64,000 nt of DNA from Actinopolymorpha rutila (GCF_013407855.1 NZ_JACBZH010000001.1:2046001-2110000); one strand, 5' to 3'; shown: positions 1-8,048, counted from the first letter of the stretch. Notes: generated by a model not told the origin, from the letters alone. Translations and numbers: made by a program.

Positions 1-93
1 GATCACCTCGTCGACAACGTGGCAGCGGGCGCGCTTCGGCTGACGGAGGAAGAACTTCAGCTCCTCGATGCGATTGGCCCCTCCGACTCCTGA
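1..93 (+). CDS. Aldo/keto reductase, C-terminal end only
   Basis: Frame 1 is open from the first base and ends in TGA at 91-93, giving about 30 residues. The visible text (HLVDNVAAGALRLTEEEL followed by LLDAI) resembles the last helix of aldo/keto reductases, where an N(L/V)AA...LTxEEL segment closes the TIM barrel. NADPH-dependent reduction of a carbonyl is the family role; the substrate cannot be inferred. The gene starts outside the window. The identification rests only on this tail. Confidence 0.55.
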   Translation, partial: DHLVDNVAAGALRLTEEELQLLDAIGPSDS

Positions 94-163
94 CGTCGGC
101 CACGTCAACCGTGCCGCTCCGCGGCCAGCGAACGTCAGCTCGCGGAGGGGTGCTCGTCGTGGG

Positions 164-1015
164 TTATGGCGTGGGTGGACCGCAGATGCCGACGATGTTG
201 AAGGATCGTGGTGCTGGTGTTCCGGAGGTGTCGAAGGTGGAGACGAGGATGTCTTTCGGGAAGCCCGACCGGGTGCCGTTGACGATGACGGTGCCGGGAT
301 CGGTGTTGCCAGCCAGAGTCGCGGTGAAGGTGCAGTTGCCGACGCTTCGGGTGAAGTGCACCGCGTAGGAGCCGGTGGCCAGGACGTCTGCGCCGGCGAG
401 GTAACGGGCACCTGGGATGAAGGTGGCTTGGGTTGCTGGTATCCAGCCGCCGACGAGCTGGTCCTCCTGGATGTCTCGGGCGTCGTTTTGGGACTTCGTG
501 TAGTAGGCGTCGTCATGGGTGTGGCCGCGGTAGTAGCCAGCGACATCGGCGATGACATGAACCGAGCCGGCGTGGTTATAGATCTGGACTTTGCCACCAG
601 TACCAAGCTTGACGGTAGCCTGCGTTGCGGTCGTGGTGCCCGCCTGGAAGTTGCTGGTGCTGGTCGCCGGACGAGTTTGGCCGGCCGGCCACACGGTGAG
701 GTAGCTATCGGCTGTCGACCCGGTGGCGGTGAGCGTGAGTACCACCGCGACCGCATCGGATGCGACTCCGCCCCGACCGCTGACCTGGAGGGTGATGGTC
801 TGGGCTGGGCCGACCTTGCCGGTCGTGCCGCCGTCGCCGGTACGGGTGTCGAGAATGCGTGTGGGCGTTACTGGTTCGAAGATGGCCCGGTCACCCGCGC
901 TGGTGGTGGCGCCGGCCAGCCCCATCCCGCCAGCTCCCAGAACAGCACCGCACAAGGCACCAACGACAAGGAATACCGCGCCTGATGTGCGGGCACGCCA
1001 CGGCCGGTGAGCCAT
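164..1015 (-). CDS. Secreted protein with a PTRILDTR surface module
   Basis: A 283-residue exported protein. The N-terminus (MAHRPWRARTSG) is basic, followed by a hydrophobic segment and an ALA-type cleavage region near residues 30-37, so a Sec signal peptide is likely. Just after it comes PTRILDTR, the hallmark of a repeated domain in actinobacterial surface proteins, then Thr/Val/Gly-rich beta-strand sequence up to about residue 150 ending VIADVAGYYRG. The C-terminal 120 residues look like another beta domain with two cysteines (GNCTF, GICGPP). Of two adjacent ATGs, the second (1015) is better spaced from the AAGGAG upstream. The function is unknown; a cell-surface or adhesive role is inference. 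It lies in the accessory left end of the window. Confidence 0.7.
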   Translation of the reverse strand: MAHRPWRARTSGAVFLVVGALCGAVLGAGGMGLAGATTSAGDRAIFEPVTPTRILDTRTGDGGTTGKVGPAQTITLQVSGRGGVASDAVAVVLTLTATGSTADSYLTVWPAGQTRPATSTSNFQAGTTTATQATVKLGTGGKVQIYNHAGSVHVIADVAGYYRGHTHDDAYYTKSQNDARDIQEDQLVGGWIPATQATFIPGARYLAGADVLATGSYAVHFTRSVGNCTFTATLAGNTDPGTVIVNGTRSGFPKDILVSTFDTSGTPAPRSFNIVGICGPPTP

Positions 1016-1253
1016 CATGGCTCCTTTCCGAATGACCTGCGCTAGGGGATGTACGCGAGATCAAACCGCAACAGCTGGAGCAAGTGGATGTGCCGACATC
1101 ACCGAGTTGAGACCGGCCCGGAGAGTGTGCACGAGCACAGCAATCGGGAAGAGCGTTTTCCAACACTGCGTCCGGTTCCGGCCAGCTAAGCCAGAAGGTC
1201 GTCATCGGCACGATGGTCGGCGAAGGAGGCCGACTTCCGCGTCCACCCCCTCA
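1016..1253. other. Gene-poor stretch before the palindrome
   Basis: About 240 bases between the secreted-protein start and the palindrome. I see its ribosome binding site (AAGGAG on the minus strand) but no convincing gene. The short frames here do not look like protein families I know. No part of the missing integrase N-terminus is recognisable. Confidence 0.5.
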
Positions 1254-1297
1254 ACTAGTACGACAGCTGTAGATCGCGATCTACAGCTGTCGTACTA
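1254..1297. repeat. 46-bp perfect palindrome, split by the IS element
   Basis: ACTAGTACGACAGCTGTAGA with TCG (1254-1276) is followed at once by its exact reverse complement (1277-1297), which resumes as GT at 2229-2230 on the far side of the IS. With the IS and one copy of its TA target removed, the two 23-bp arms match perfectly with no loop. It could be a strong cruciform, a remnant of two abutting transposon ends (a TA-ended, IS630/MITE-like unit), or a recombination site. The function is unknown. Confidence 0.85.
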
Positions 1298-2226
1298 GGG
1301 CGTGTCCTGCGGATCTTCATCGCAGGAGCAGGATGAGGCAGGCGATAAGGACTTCGGAGCGGTAGTAGGCGGCCCGTTTGGCGTAGCGGGTGGCCAGACT
1401 GCGGAATTGTTTGAGGCGGTTGAAGCAGCGTTCGACCACGTTGCGGTTGCGGTAGAGCTCGGGGTCGAACGCTGGTGGGCGTCCGCCGGCTCGGCCGCGT
1501 TGTTTGCGGCGCTGGATCTGGTCGGCACGCTCGGGAATGGTGACCTTGATTCGCCTGTGCCGTAAGGCTTTGCGGGTGGAGGGATGGGAATAGGCCTTGT
1601 CGGCCAGCACCCGCCCAACCTGCACCCGCACCCCGTCGATGCGCAGGTCGGAGATCTCATCCAGCAGCGGCAGCAGTTGAGGGTTGTCACCCGCCTGACC
1701 GGGGGTGAGGATCACGCTGACCGGTAGCCCGGCGCCGTCGACGGCCAGGTGCAGTTTGCTGGTCAGCCCGCCCCGGGATCTGCCCAGGGCCTCTCCTGGC
1801 ACGGCGAGGTTTTCGATCCAGTCCGCGCAGCCCCCTTTTTCCGGGCTCCAGCGGCATGCTGGTGTGCCCGGATGTGGGTGGAGTCCACACTGATCACCCA
1901 CTCGACCTCACCGACGGAGTCGTCTTTGGTGACGACCTCGCTCATCAGCTTGTCCCAGGTGCCGTCCGCGGTCCATTTCCGTAACCGCTCATGGGCTGTC
2001 TTCCATGGCCCATAACGTTCTGGCAGGTCACGCCAGGGTGCCCCGGTACGCAACTTCCACAAGATGGCGTTGACCACCTGCCGATGCTCACGCCACCTGC
2101 CACCAGGTGCTCCCGCACCCGGCAACAACGGCTCTATCCGCGCCCACGCCCGGTCAGTAACCTCACCCCGTCCAACCACCCACACATCGTGACCGAACGA
2201 TCACCCAAGATCCGCAGGACACGCCC
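1298..2226 (-). mobile_element. IS5-family (IS427-group) insertion sequence
   Basis: A 929-bp element bounded by perfect 20-bp inverted repeats (GGGCGTGTCC... at 1298-1317 and its reverse complement at 2207-2226). TA flanks both ends (1296-1297, 2227-2228), consistent with a 2-bp target duplication. It carries one transposase in two overlapping frames on the minus strand. Ends and coding parts are intact, so it looks recently inserted and possibly active. It landed in the right arm of the palindrome. Confidence 0.9.
1317..2185 (-). CDS. IS5/IS427-group transposase, expressed by -1 frameshift
   Basis: Two overlapping frames make one DDE transposase. The upstream part (2185 down to about 1840) encodes the N-terminal domain (WARIEPLLPG, NAILWKLRTGAPWRDLP, SVDSTHIRAHQHAAGARKKG). 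The downstream part continues in the -1 frame with ALGRSRGGLTSKLHLAVDG, ADKAYSHPSTRKALR and RNVVERCFNRLKQFRSLATRY, ending at 1317. D of VDST, D of LADKAY and E of VVERCFNRLK form the expected DDE triad. The frame change lies at an A5G5 run (minus strand; 1841-1850 reads CCCCCTTTTT region on plus), a plausible slippery site G-AAA-AAG. Programmed frameshifting is normal for this group. The start is a GTG at 2185. Confidence 0.85.
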
Positions 2227-2227
2227 T

Positions 2228-2434
2228 AGTCGGGCGAGCACTCGTGACCTGATGGTGCGCATGGGGCACGACTCCATGAGGGCAGCTCTGATCTATCAGC
2301 ACGCGACGGCGGAGGCGGGCCAGTTCATCGCCGACGCCCTGGACGCGCAGATGATGACGGTCCGAGCTCTCTTGGAGGACCCACGCCGGCTCACCAATCC
2401 TGACTCGGGGGACACGGCTCGGGCGGAGGAGTAG
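2228..2434 (+). pseudogene. Tyrosine integrase, C-terminal remnant
   Basis: Directly after the IS the plus strand reads STRDLMVRMGHDSMRAALIY followed by QHAT, the C-terminal part of a phage/ICE-type tyrosine recombinase: the motif GHxSxxxAxxYQH contains the third conserved His and the catalytic Tyr. Only about 68 residues remain; the catalytic core and N-terminus are absent on both sides of the IS and palindrome, so this is a broken gene. It is probably the residue of an element that integrated near tRNA-Gly at 3729-3799. Confidence 0.8.
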
Positions 2435-2787
2435 GGGAGTTTGACAAGGTGCCCGCCGGTGATCGGTGACGGCAGGCCGTGTGCGGCCGCCCACGCCCCC
2501 CGCCGTACGAACATGGCCGGCAATGGGTTTCACGCGGGATCAGGAGCCATCGACGGAAGATGTGACGCTCCTGGGTGGGCGAGTTCGATACCGCCAGCTG
2601 GCGACGAACAGATATCTCTGTCTATCCCAGCGGCCACGCGCCGCGTCGCAGAACTCTGCGACGCCACACTGTCTGAGTCGCCGAGGAACTCCGGCTGGTA
2701 CCCGTAGGCTGCGACCGATAGCCAGCACCCCCGGACTCAGGGCGACCCTGACCGGGGGTGTCGTCGCTTCTGGAGAGGACTTTGCAG
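2435..2787 (+). other. Intergenic region with a hairpin before the unknown gene
   Basis: No gene is recognised here. At 2726-2760 there is a compact stem-loop: CACCCCCGG pairs with CCGGGGGTG, and inside it CAGGG pairs with CCCTG around a CGA loop. It ends 12 bases before the ribosome binding site (GGAGAGG, 2772-2778) of the next gene, so it may be a terminator for leftward element genes or a leader structure. No U-tract follows. Confidence 0.5.
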
Positions 2788-3417
2788 ATGGCCGAGTGGA
2801 GCGCCCTGAAGCGGTGGCAGGCTCACTTGGCTGGCCACTATGTCGGCGAGGACGGCCGGCCGCTGGAGTTGACCTACACCGGCGACCCCGAGCCCGGCAC
2901 TGGAAAGATCCACATTCTCTGCAGCCCGCAGCCGTGGGCGGAAGGGGTGGGTTGGTTCGACCGCAAACACGTTCCGGACTTCCTGCTACGCCCGATGTGG
3001 TCTGCGACGTGGACGGCCGAGGGCAGGCGTGAGCTGATGCATTGCCCGGTTACCCATAAGCGCGGCGTGTATGAGTGGGCCGCTCGACAGCCGGCCGCCG
3101 AGGCTGTTGAACTCATCGAGCACACGTCGGAAGAAGTGCCGATCGAATTGCCGCCTCCGGTGAACCGGACCCCTGACCCGGGGTGCGGCATCCTGGAGAT
3201 CACCTTCGACAAGGGCAAACCACACTGGCAAGGCGCCTGGTACGACGAGTACACGGGCCTGGCGACGAAGGTCTCCGACGACCTACGCGAGGTAGTCCAG
3301 TGGGCTCAGGCCCAGCCCGCCGAACGGAAGGTGTTCTACGACGTCGGCAGGTCGGGCCCCGTCGAGCTGGACAAGTTTGTTGCCAACCCCGACCGCTACC
3401 TACACGAGCCCTTCTGA
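2788..3417 (+). CDS. Hypothetical protein, 209 residues
   Basis: ATG at 2788 is preceded by GGAGAGG at 9 bases, which decides the start over an upstream GTG. The product begins MAEWSALKRWQAHLAGHYVG and ends NPDRYLHEPF. It is soluble, rich in Trp (about 12) and Glu, and has no signal peptide or membrane segment. I do not recognise the family. Near residue 130 a Pro-rich hinge (LPPPVNRTPDP) separates two halves of similar size, the second starting GCGILEITFD. It sits alone between integrase debris and tRNA-Gly, so it may be cargo of the decayed element. It is likely a real gene, given its good ribosome site and typical actinobacterial codon use. Confidence 0.65.
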   Translation: MAEWSALKRWQAHLAGHYVGEDGRPLELTYTGDPEPGTGKIHILCSPQPWAEGVGWFDRKHVPDFLLRPMWSATWTAEGRRELMHCPVTHKRGVYEWAARQPAAEAVELIEHTSEEVPIELPPPVNRTPDPGCGILEITFDKGKPHWQGAWYDEYTGLATKVSDDLREVVQWAQAQPAERKVFYDVGRSGPVELDKFVANPDRYLHEPF

Positions 3418-3676
3418 CATGCGTAGCCTCACGTGGCCTCGCTGGGGCGGCTCGCGCTTGGGTGACAAGCCAGGCGCAACGGTGACTCCGACCCGGGGCA
3501 GGGCAAGTCCCACTTCGTGGAAGCGGCTCGCGAGGTCCTCCCTGCTGGTTCCGCCCAGTGAGCCCGAGGACGGCTGCGTCGCGTCGGCCGGTAGGGCGCT
3601 TATGACGACCCGTGCACCTGAGGCGACAGCGCCGAATGGCCCGTAGGTGGCCCGATGGGCGACCAGAGGGAGATAT
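3418..3676. other. Intergenic, no supported gene
   Basis: The stretch between the unknown gene and the tRNA-Gly terminator. A short frame reads GDSDPGQGKSHFVEAAREVL, which could be debris of a larger protein, but it has no start or ribosome site of its own. Nothing else is visible. Confidence 0.4.
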
Positions 3677-3723
3677 GAGAAGGCCCAGGTCGAAGCCGAA
3701 CCTGCTCTGACCTGGGTCTTCTC
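3677..3723 (-). terminator. Terminator of tRNA-Gly
   Basis: GAGAAGACCCAGGTC (minus strand) pairs over 15 bp with GACCTGGGCCTTCTC, with one G-U, around a 17-base loop. It begins 6 bases after the tRNA-Gly 3' end. The following bases are T-rich but not a clean U-tract. Confidence 0.75.
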
Positions 3724-3728
3724 GGTGG

Positions 3729-3799
3729 AGCGGGTGACGGGAATCGAACCCGCATGACCAGCTTGGAAGGCTGGAGCTCTGCCATTGAGCTACACCCGC
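3729..3799 (-). tRNA. tRNA-Gly(TCC)
   Basis: The minus strand folds as a 71-nt cloverleaf: acceptor GCGGGTG/CACCCGC with discriminator T, D-arm GCTC/GAGC, anticodon loop CTTCCAA giving TCC, and T-arm CGGGT-TCGATTC-(CCG). No CCA is encoded. Its 3' end points toward the integrase remnant, a usual arrangement for tRNA-targeted islands. Confidence 0.95.
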
Positions 3800-4017
3800 G
3801 TGTGCCGGCCCATGTTCCCATGACCCCGCACAGACCGGCTCGGTGACTCACCCGTCGTGGTCCGTGGACTAAACTCCGGGCGGCACCGCGAAAGTAAGCG
3901 TAGTGCCAGTCCGTCCCGGTGCGCTCCGGGGTGGGTGGAAGATGTCTCACGTTCCGTCCGCGTCCGGCCCGGTGCACGACTGTGTGTCCGGGGCGAGCCG
4001 GTGCCGGGACGTGTCGG

Positions 4018-4091
4018 CGGGGAGTGGCGCAGCTTGGCAGCGCGTCGGCTTTGGGTGCCGAAGGCCGGGGGTTCAAATCCCCCCTCCCCGA
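4018..4091 (+). tRNA. tRNA-Pro(TGG)
   Basis: A 74-nt cloverleaf: acceptor CGGGGAG/CTCCCCG with discriminator A, D-arm GCGC/GCGC with the AGCTTGGCA loop, anticodon stem TCGGC/GCCGA with loop TTTGGGT giving TGG, and T-arm GGGGG-TTCAAAT-CCCCC. No CCA is encoded. It is oriented toward tig, 180 bases upstream. Confidence 0.95.
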
Positions 4092-4271
4092 CGTACGACG
4101 TACGGCGTGCCCCCGTCGCGCTCACCGCGGCGGCTGGGCACGCCGGCCGTTGGCGTACACTGCCACGCGCGTCGGGTACGTCCACCATCGGCCGTCCCGA
4201 GGTCCCGAGCCTGCTAGCGCCGTCCGGCGTATTCGGGCGATCCACGCCGCATCCGGAGGAGATTCACGATC

Positions 4272-5714
4272 GTGAAGAGCGCCGTCGAGACCTTGAGCCC
4301 CACCCGGGTTCGGCTGACCGTCGAGGTGCCCTTCGAGGAGCTCAGGACAAGCCTCGACACCGCCTACCGTGAGATCGCGAAGCAGGTGACGATCCCCGGC
4401 TTCCGCAAGGGCAGGATCCCTCCCCAGATCATCGACCAGCGGGTCGGCCGGGAGTTCGTGCTCGAACAGGCCGTCAACGAGGCCCTCCCGCAGCTCTACG
4501 TGAGCGCCCTGCAGGAGAACGACGTCGAGCCGCTCGGCCAGCCCGAGGTGGACGTCACCAACTTCGCCGACGGCGCCGACCTGACGTTCACCGCCGAGGT
4601 CGACGTACGGCCCGACGTGACCCTGCCGGAGTACAAGGGCATCGAGGTCAGCGTCGCCGACGCCGAGGTGACCGACGAGGAGGTCGAGGAGCAGCTGACC
4701 TCCCTGCGGGAGCGGTTCGGGTCGCTGAGCACCGTCGAGCGGGCCGCCGAGGACGGCGACTTCCTCACCATCGACCTGGCCGCCAGCAAGGACGGCCAGC
4801 CGATCGAGGACGCCCAGGCGACCGGGCTCAGCTACAAGATCGGCAGCGGCTCGATGCTGGAGGGCCTCGACGACGCCGTAACCGGCAAGTCCGCCGGTGA
4901 GTCCGAGACGTTCGTCAGCCAGCTCGCCTCCGGTGAGTACGCCGGCCAGGACGTCGACGTCACCGTGGTGGTCGACAGCGTGAAGGTCCAGGAGCTCCCC
5001 GAGCTCGACGACGAGTTCGCCCAGATGGCCAGCGAGTTCGACACCCTGGACGAGCTGCGCGCCGACGTGCGCGAGCGGCTGATCCGGCAGAAGCGGCTCC
5101 AGCAGGCCCAGGAGGCCCGCGACAACGTGCTGGAGAAGCTCCTCGACCAGGTCGACGTGCCCGTCCCCGAGGGCGCGGTCACCGACGAGATCCAGGCGCG
5201 GCGCGAGGCGATCGGTCACCAGCTGCAGCACATGGGCGCGACCGAGGCGCAGTACCTCCAGAGCGAGGGCCAGACCGAGGAGGAGTTCGTCGCCGACCTC
5301 GACCGGCGTTCCCGCGAGGCGCTGAAGTCGCAGTTCGTGCTGGACAAGGTGGCTGACACCGAGGAGCTCAACGTCAGCGAGCCCGAGCTCACCCAGGCGC
5401 TGCTCCAGCGGGCGCAGCAGGCCGGCGTGAGCCCGGACGAGTACATCCAGCAGGTCGTCCAGAACAACTACGTCCCCACGCTGGTGCGCGAGGTGCGCCG
5501 CGGCAAGGCGCTCGGCTTCGTGGTCGAGCAGGCCGTGGTGACCGACGCGTCCGGCAACCAGGTCGAGCTGAGCCGCCTGCAGGCGGACGGCACGTACGCA
5601 CCTGAGGGGTCCGAGGAGGCCGAGGGTGCGGAGTCCGCTCCGGCCGAGGAGTCCGCGGAGGCGGCCCAGGCAGAGCAGGGCGAGCAGGGCGAGGGCGAGA
5701 AGTCCGAGTCCTGA
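4272..5714 (+). CDS. tig: Trigger factor, ribosome-bound chaperone
   Basis: A 480-residue ribosome-associated chaperone and peptidyl-prolyl isomerase. The N-terminal ribosome-docking domain carries the signature GFRKGRIP at residues 43-50. An FKBP-like domain follows at about 150-240 (DFLTIDLAASKDG, GSMLEGLDDAV), then the helical substrate-cradling domain to about 430. The last 45 residues are an acidic Ala/Glu/Gln tail (EGSEEAEGAESAPAEESAE), common in actinobacterial versions. GTG at 4272 follows GGAGGA at 4256-4261, which fixes the start. It precedes clpP1-clpP2-clpX as in many bacteria, although a regulator/transporter pair is inserted on the opposite strand. A strong terminator follows. 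Confidence 0.97.
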   Translation: MKSAVETLSPTRVRLTVEVPFEELRTSLDTAYREIAKQVTIPGFRKGRIPPQIIDQRVGREFVLEQAVNEALPQLYVSALQENDVEPLGQPEVDVTNFADGADLTFTAEVDVRPDVTLPEYKGIEVSVADAEVTDEEVEEQLTSLRERFGSLSTVERAAEDGDFLTIDLAASKDGQPIEDAQATGLSYKIGSGSMLEGLDDAVTGKSAGESETFVSQLASGEYAGQDVDVTVVVDSVKVQELPELDDEFAQMASEFDTLDELRADVRERLIRQKRLQQAQEARDNVLEKLLDQVDVPVPEGAVTDEIQARREAIGHQLQHMGATEAQYLQSEGQTEEEFVADLDRRSREALKSQFVLDKVADTEELNVSEPELTQALLQRAQQAGVSPDEYIQQVVQNNYVPTLVREVRRGKALGFVVEQAVVTDASGNQVELSRLQADGTYAPEGSEEAEGAESAPAEESAEAAQAEQGEQGEGEKSES

Positions 5715-5730
5715 GGTCCCCGAGTACGTC

Positions 5731-5782
5731 ACTGTCGCCCCGGACGCCGGCCGATTCGCCGGCGCCGGGGCGACAGTCTTTC
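5731..5782 (+). terminator. Rho-independent terminator of tig
   Basis: ACTGTCGCCCCGG (5731-5743) pairs perfectly with CCGGGGCGACAGT (5765-5777), with a further inner CGCCGG/CCGGCG helix. CTTTCC follows. It stands between tig and the convergent MFS gene. Confidence 0.85.
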
Positions 5783-5862
5783 CAGGACCGACCCGGGAGA
5801 CCCGGGGGGGCAGACCCTGGGCAGGACGGCCGGGCGGGGAGGGGGCCCCGCTCCCGAGGCGG

Positions 5863-7206
5863 TCAGGTGACTGGCTCGGACGCCGTGCCGACCTCCACGG
5901 TGGGGTCCGCGGCGGTTGCCGGGCGGTGGGGATCCCCGCCGGGTCCGACGCCCGCCCGGGGCCGGTCCAGCTCGTGCCACTCCGGCCGAAGCCCCGGCAG
6001 CGTCGTGACGAGGAAGTAGATCCCGCCGAACACCAGCATCACCGGTGAGAGCCCGACCAGCCCGATCAGCGCGCCACCGAGCAGCCCGCCGAACGGTATG
6101 CCGGCCCAGGCCACCGCGTCGCCCAGCGCGTTGACCCGGCCGAGCAGCCGGCGCGGAATGCGTTCGAGCACCACGGCGCCGATGATCGGGTTGATGAACC
6201 CGGACCCGAACCCCGCCACCGCGTGCACTCCCAGCACCAGCCAGACCGGCGCGCCCAGGGCGAGTGCGACGAACCTCGGCGCGCCGGCGATGAAGTACCC
6301 GAGCAGGTACGTCGTACGCCGGGGGAGCCGGTGTGCGAAGGTCGCGGCCAGCAGACTGCCGCCCACCGCGAACGCGCTCAACACCGCGGCGACCAGGCCG
6401 ACCGCTGCCGGACCGCGACCGGAGTCGCGCGCCCACACCGGCACCAGGACCGCGAACATCGCCGCGTCCAGCAGGTTCGTCACCGCGACCATGCCGATGA
6501 TCGACCGGAGCAGGCGTTCGCGGCGCAGGTAGTCGAACCCCTCGCGCAGTTGGTGGACGTAGCCGCCGACCGACTCCTCCTCGTGCCCCTCCGCGGCGAC
6601 GTGCCGGCGGGGTGCGGTCGCGGCGATGATGATCGCGGACAGCGCGAACGACACCGCGTCCAGCACCAGGGCGCTCAGCGGGCCGAGCAGCCCGACGATC
6701 GCTCCGGCCACCGCGGGCCCGATGGTGGAGGCGAGGCGTTCGATCGTCCCGGTGAGGCCGGTGACGCGTTCGGTGGGCACCTGCGCGTCGGCCACGATGT
6801 CGGGGATCAGCACCTCCTTGGCCGAGTCGGCGGGACCTCGCAGGGCGCCCAACAGCGCGACCAGTGCCAGCAGGACACCGAAGTGCAGGAGTCCGAGCGT
6901 GTGCAGCAGCGGGATGGTCGCGACCGTCACCGCGCTGGCGAGGTCGCCGGCGACGTTGACCCGGCGCGGTCCGAGCCGGTCCACGAGCGGGCCGGTCAGC
7001 GCTTTGACGACGACGTACGGAGCCATCTCGCAGAACGCGACCATGCCGGTCTTGGTGGCGCTGCCCGTGGAGACCAGCACGAACCACGGCAGCGCGATGG
7101 CCGAGATCCGGGTGCCGGTGAGCGAGATCGCCTGGGAGGTGAGCAGTCCGACAAGACCGCGCCGGGAGCGTGGCCGGGTCTCGGCGCCGGTGGCGTTGGT
7201 GCTCAT
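5863..7206 (-). CDS. MFS transporter
   Basis: A 447-residue integral membrane protein with about 12 hydrophobic segments. The first is GLVGLLTSQAISLTGTRISA, and the family motif between helices 2 and 3 reads PLVDRLGPRRV (residues about 72-82). It resembles the enterobactin-exporter / macrolide-efflux type MFS_3 (export of small hydrophobic compounds); the substrate is unknown. The start ATG at 7206 overlaps the ArsR stop by 4 bases (ATGA), so it is translated with the regulator and probably controlled by it. The C-terminal tail is hydrophilic. Drug or metabolite efflux is inference from family and partner. Confidence 0.88.
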   Translation of the reverse strand: MSTNATGAETRPRSRRGLVGLLTSQAISLTGTRISAIALPWFVLVSTGSATKTGMVAFCEMAPYVVVKALTGPLVDRLGPRRVNVAGDLASAVTVATIPLLHTLGLLHFGVLLALVALLGALRGPADSAKEVLIPDIVADAQVPTERVTGLTGTIERLASTIGPAVAGAIVGLLGPLSALVLDAVSFALSAIIIAATAPRRHVAAEGHEEESVGGYVHQLREGFDYLRRERLLRSIIGMVAVTNLLDAAMFAVLVPVWARDSGRGPAAVGLVAAVLSAFAVGGSLLAATFAHRLPRRTTYLLGYFIAGAPRFVALALGAPVWLVLGVHAVAGFGSGFINPIIGAVVLERIPRRLLGRVNALGDAVAWAGIPFGGLLGGALIGLVGLSPVMLVFGGIYFLVTTLPGLRPEWHELDRPRAGVGPGGDPHRPATAADPTVEVGTASEPVT

Positions 7207-7958
7207 GCGTCCCCCATGGAGTCCGGGTCCGATGCCGGGTCGGATGCCGCGCCGGAGCCCGAGGCGGGGTCGGTGCCGCCGAGCGCACCGGGCAGCGGGA
7301 AGAGTCCGAACTGGAACATCGTCGGAGCAGTGCCCTCGGGGGCCGCTGCTTCCGGATCGGCGCGGCGGTAGGGCCGCAGCACGTCGAGGATCTGGGTGCT
7401 CAGCCGCTCGGCCTCCGCGGGTGTCAGCTGGAGCACGAAGTCGCTCATGGTGCTGACGTCCTGCCATTCCGGCGGCAGGGTCGCCCGCTCGTCCACGGCG
7501 CGCAGCAAGGTGTCGGCGTAGATCCGGGCGACGCTTCGCAGGTACGCGTCTCCGGCCTCCGCGTCGGCGGTCGTGGCCCGCATGTCGTACCACGTGGACC
7601 GGTGGGCCGCCCGCCACCAGCGGTCCCGGCCGGTGCCGAGGTCCGTGGCCTCGACGACGAAGCCGTGGGCCGCGAGCTGGCGCAGGTGGTAGCTCGTCGC
7701 GCCGGAGTTCAGGCCGAGGCGGGCCGCGAGACGGGTCGCGGTGGCCGGGCCCTCGGTGCGGAGGATGCCGAGCATCTGCACCCGGACGGGGTGTGCCAGA
7801 CCGCGCAGGGACCTGGCGTCCAGGGCGAGGTCGTGCTCGGGGTCGAAGTCGGGAATCGAGGCGGCCCGGTGGCCGGCGGCCGCGGCATCCTCGCCGGGTC
7901 CTGGCGCCGGCGCCGACCGGGACTCCGGAGTCGGGGGGGAGTCGGGAGGTTCGGACAT
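7203..7958 (-). CDS. ArsR-type winged-helix regulator
   Basis: A 251-residue regulator. Residues about 40-120 form a winged helix: LRGLAHPVRVQMLGILRTEG, then TRLAARLGLNSGATSYHLRQ (recognition helix), then the wing VEATDLGTGRDRWWRAAHRS. No metal-binding cysteines typical of ArsR/SmtB are present, so it belongs to the HTH_20 type that often pairs with MFS pumps. The 110-residue C-terminal part may bind a ligand; its tail is Gly/Asp/Pro-rich and low in complexity. ATG at 7958 is preferred over an upstream TTG because the promoter predicts transcription starting there. It is co-translated with the MFS gene through ATGA and is probably autoregulated at 7977-7990. Confidence 0.85.
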   Translation of the reverse strand: MSEPPDSPPTPESRSAPAPGPGEDAAAAGHRAASIPDFDPEHDLALDARSLRGLAHPVRVQMLGILRTEGPATATRLAARLGLNSGATSYHLRQLAAHGFVVEATDLGTGRDRWWRAAHRSTWYDMRATTADAEAGDAYLRSVARIYADTLLRAVDERATLPPEWQDVSTMSDFVLQLTPAEAERLSTQILDVLRPYRRADPEAAAPEGTAPTMFQFGLFPLPGALGGTDPASGSGAASDPASDPDSMGDA

Positions 7959-7965
7959 GACCGAC

Positions 7966-7993
7966 ACGGTAGACCGCAAAGAGAACTTTGCAA
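7966..7993 (-). promoter_or_regulatory. ArsR promoter with overlapping operator
   Basis: On the minus strand TTGCAA (-35), a 16-base spacer and TACCGT (-10) place transcription start at about 7958-7959, on the ATG itself, so the mRNA would be leaderless; no Shine-Dalgarno is seen. The inverted repeat CAAAG-AGAA-CTTTG (7977-7990) lies between the two boxes, a good position for autorepression. Confidence 0.55.
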
Positions 7994-8048
7994 AGAGGTG
8001 TTTGCAGTTATCGTCGGTGCAGAGGTATTCCCTCGCCCGTCACCTCTG

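Noticed and set aside
3480..3570. Gene fragment encoding GDSDPGQGKSHFVEAAREVL
   Set aside because: No start, no ribosome site and no family recognised; too short to support.
4122..5732. Long antisense open frame opposite tig
   Set aside because: Leu/Val/Gly-rich shadow of the coding strand caused by high GC; no ribosome site or family resemblance.
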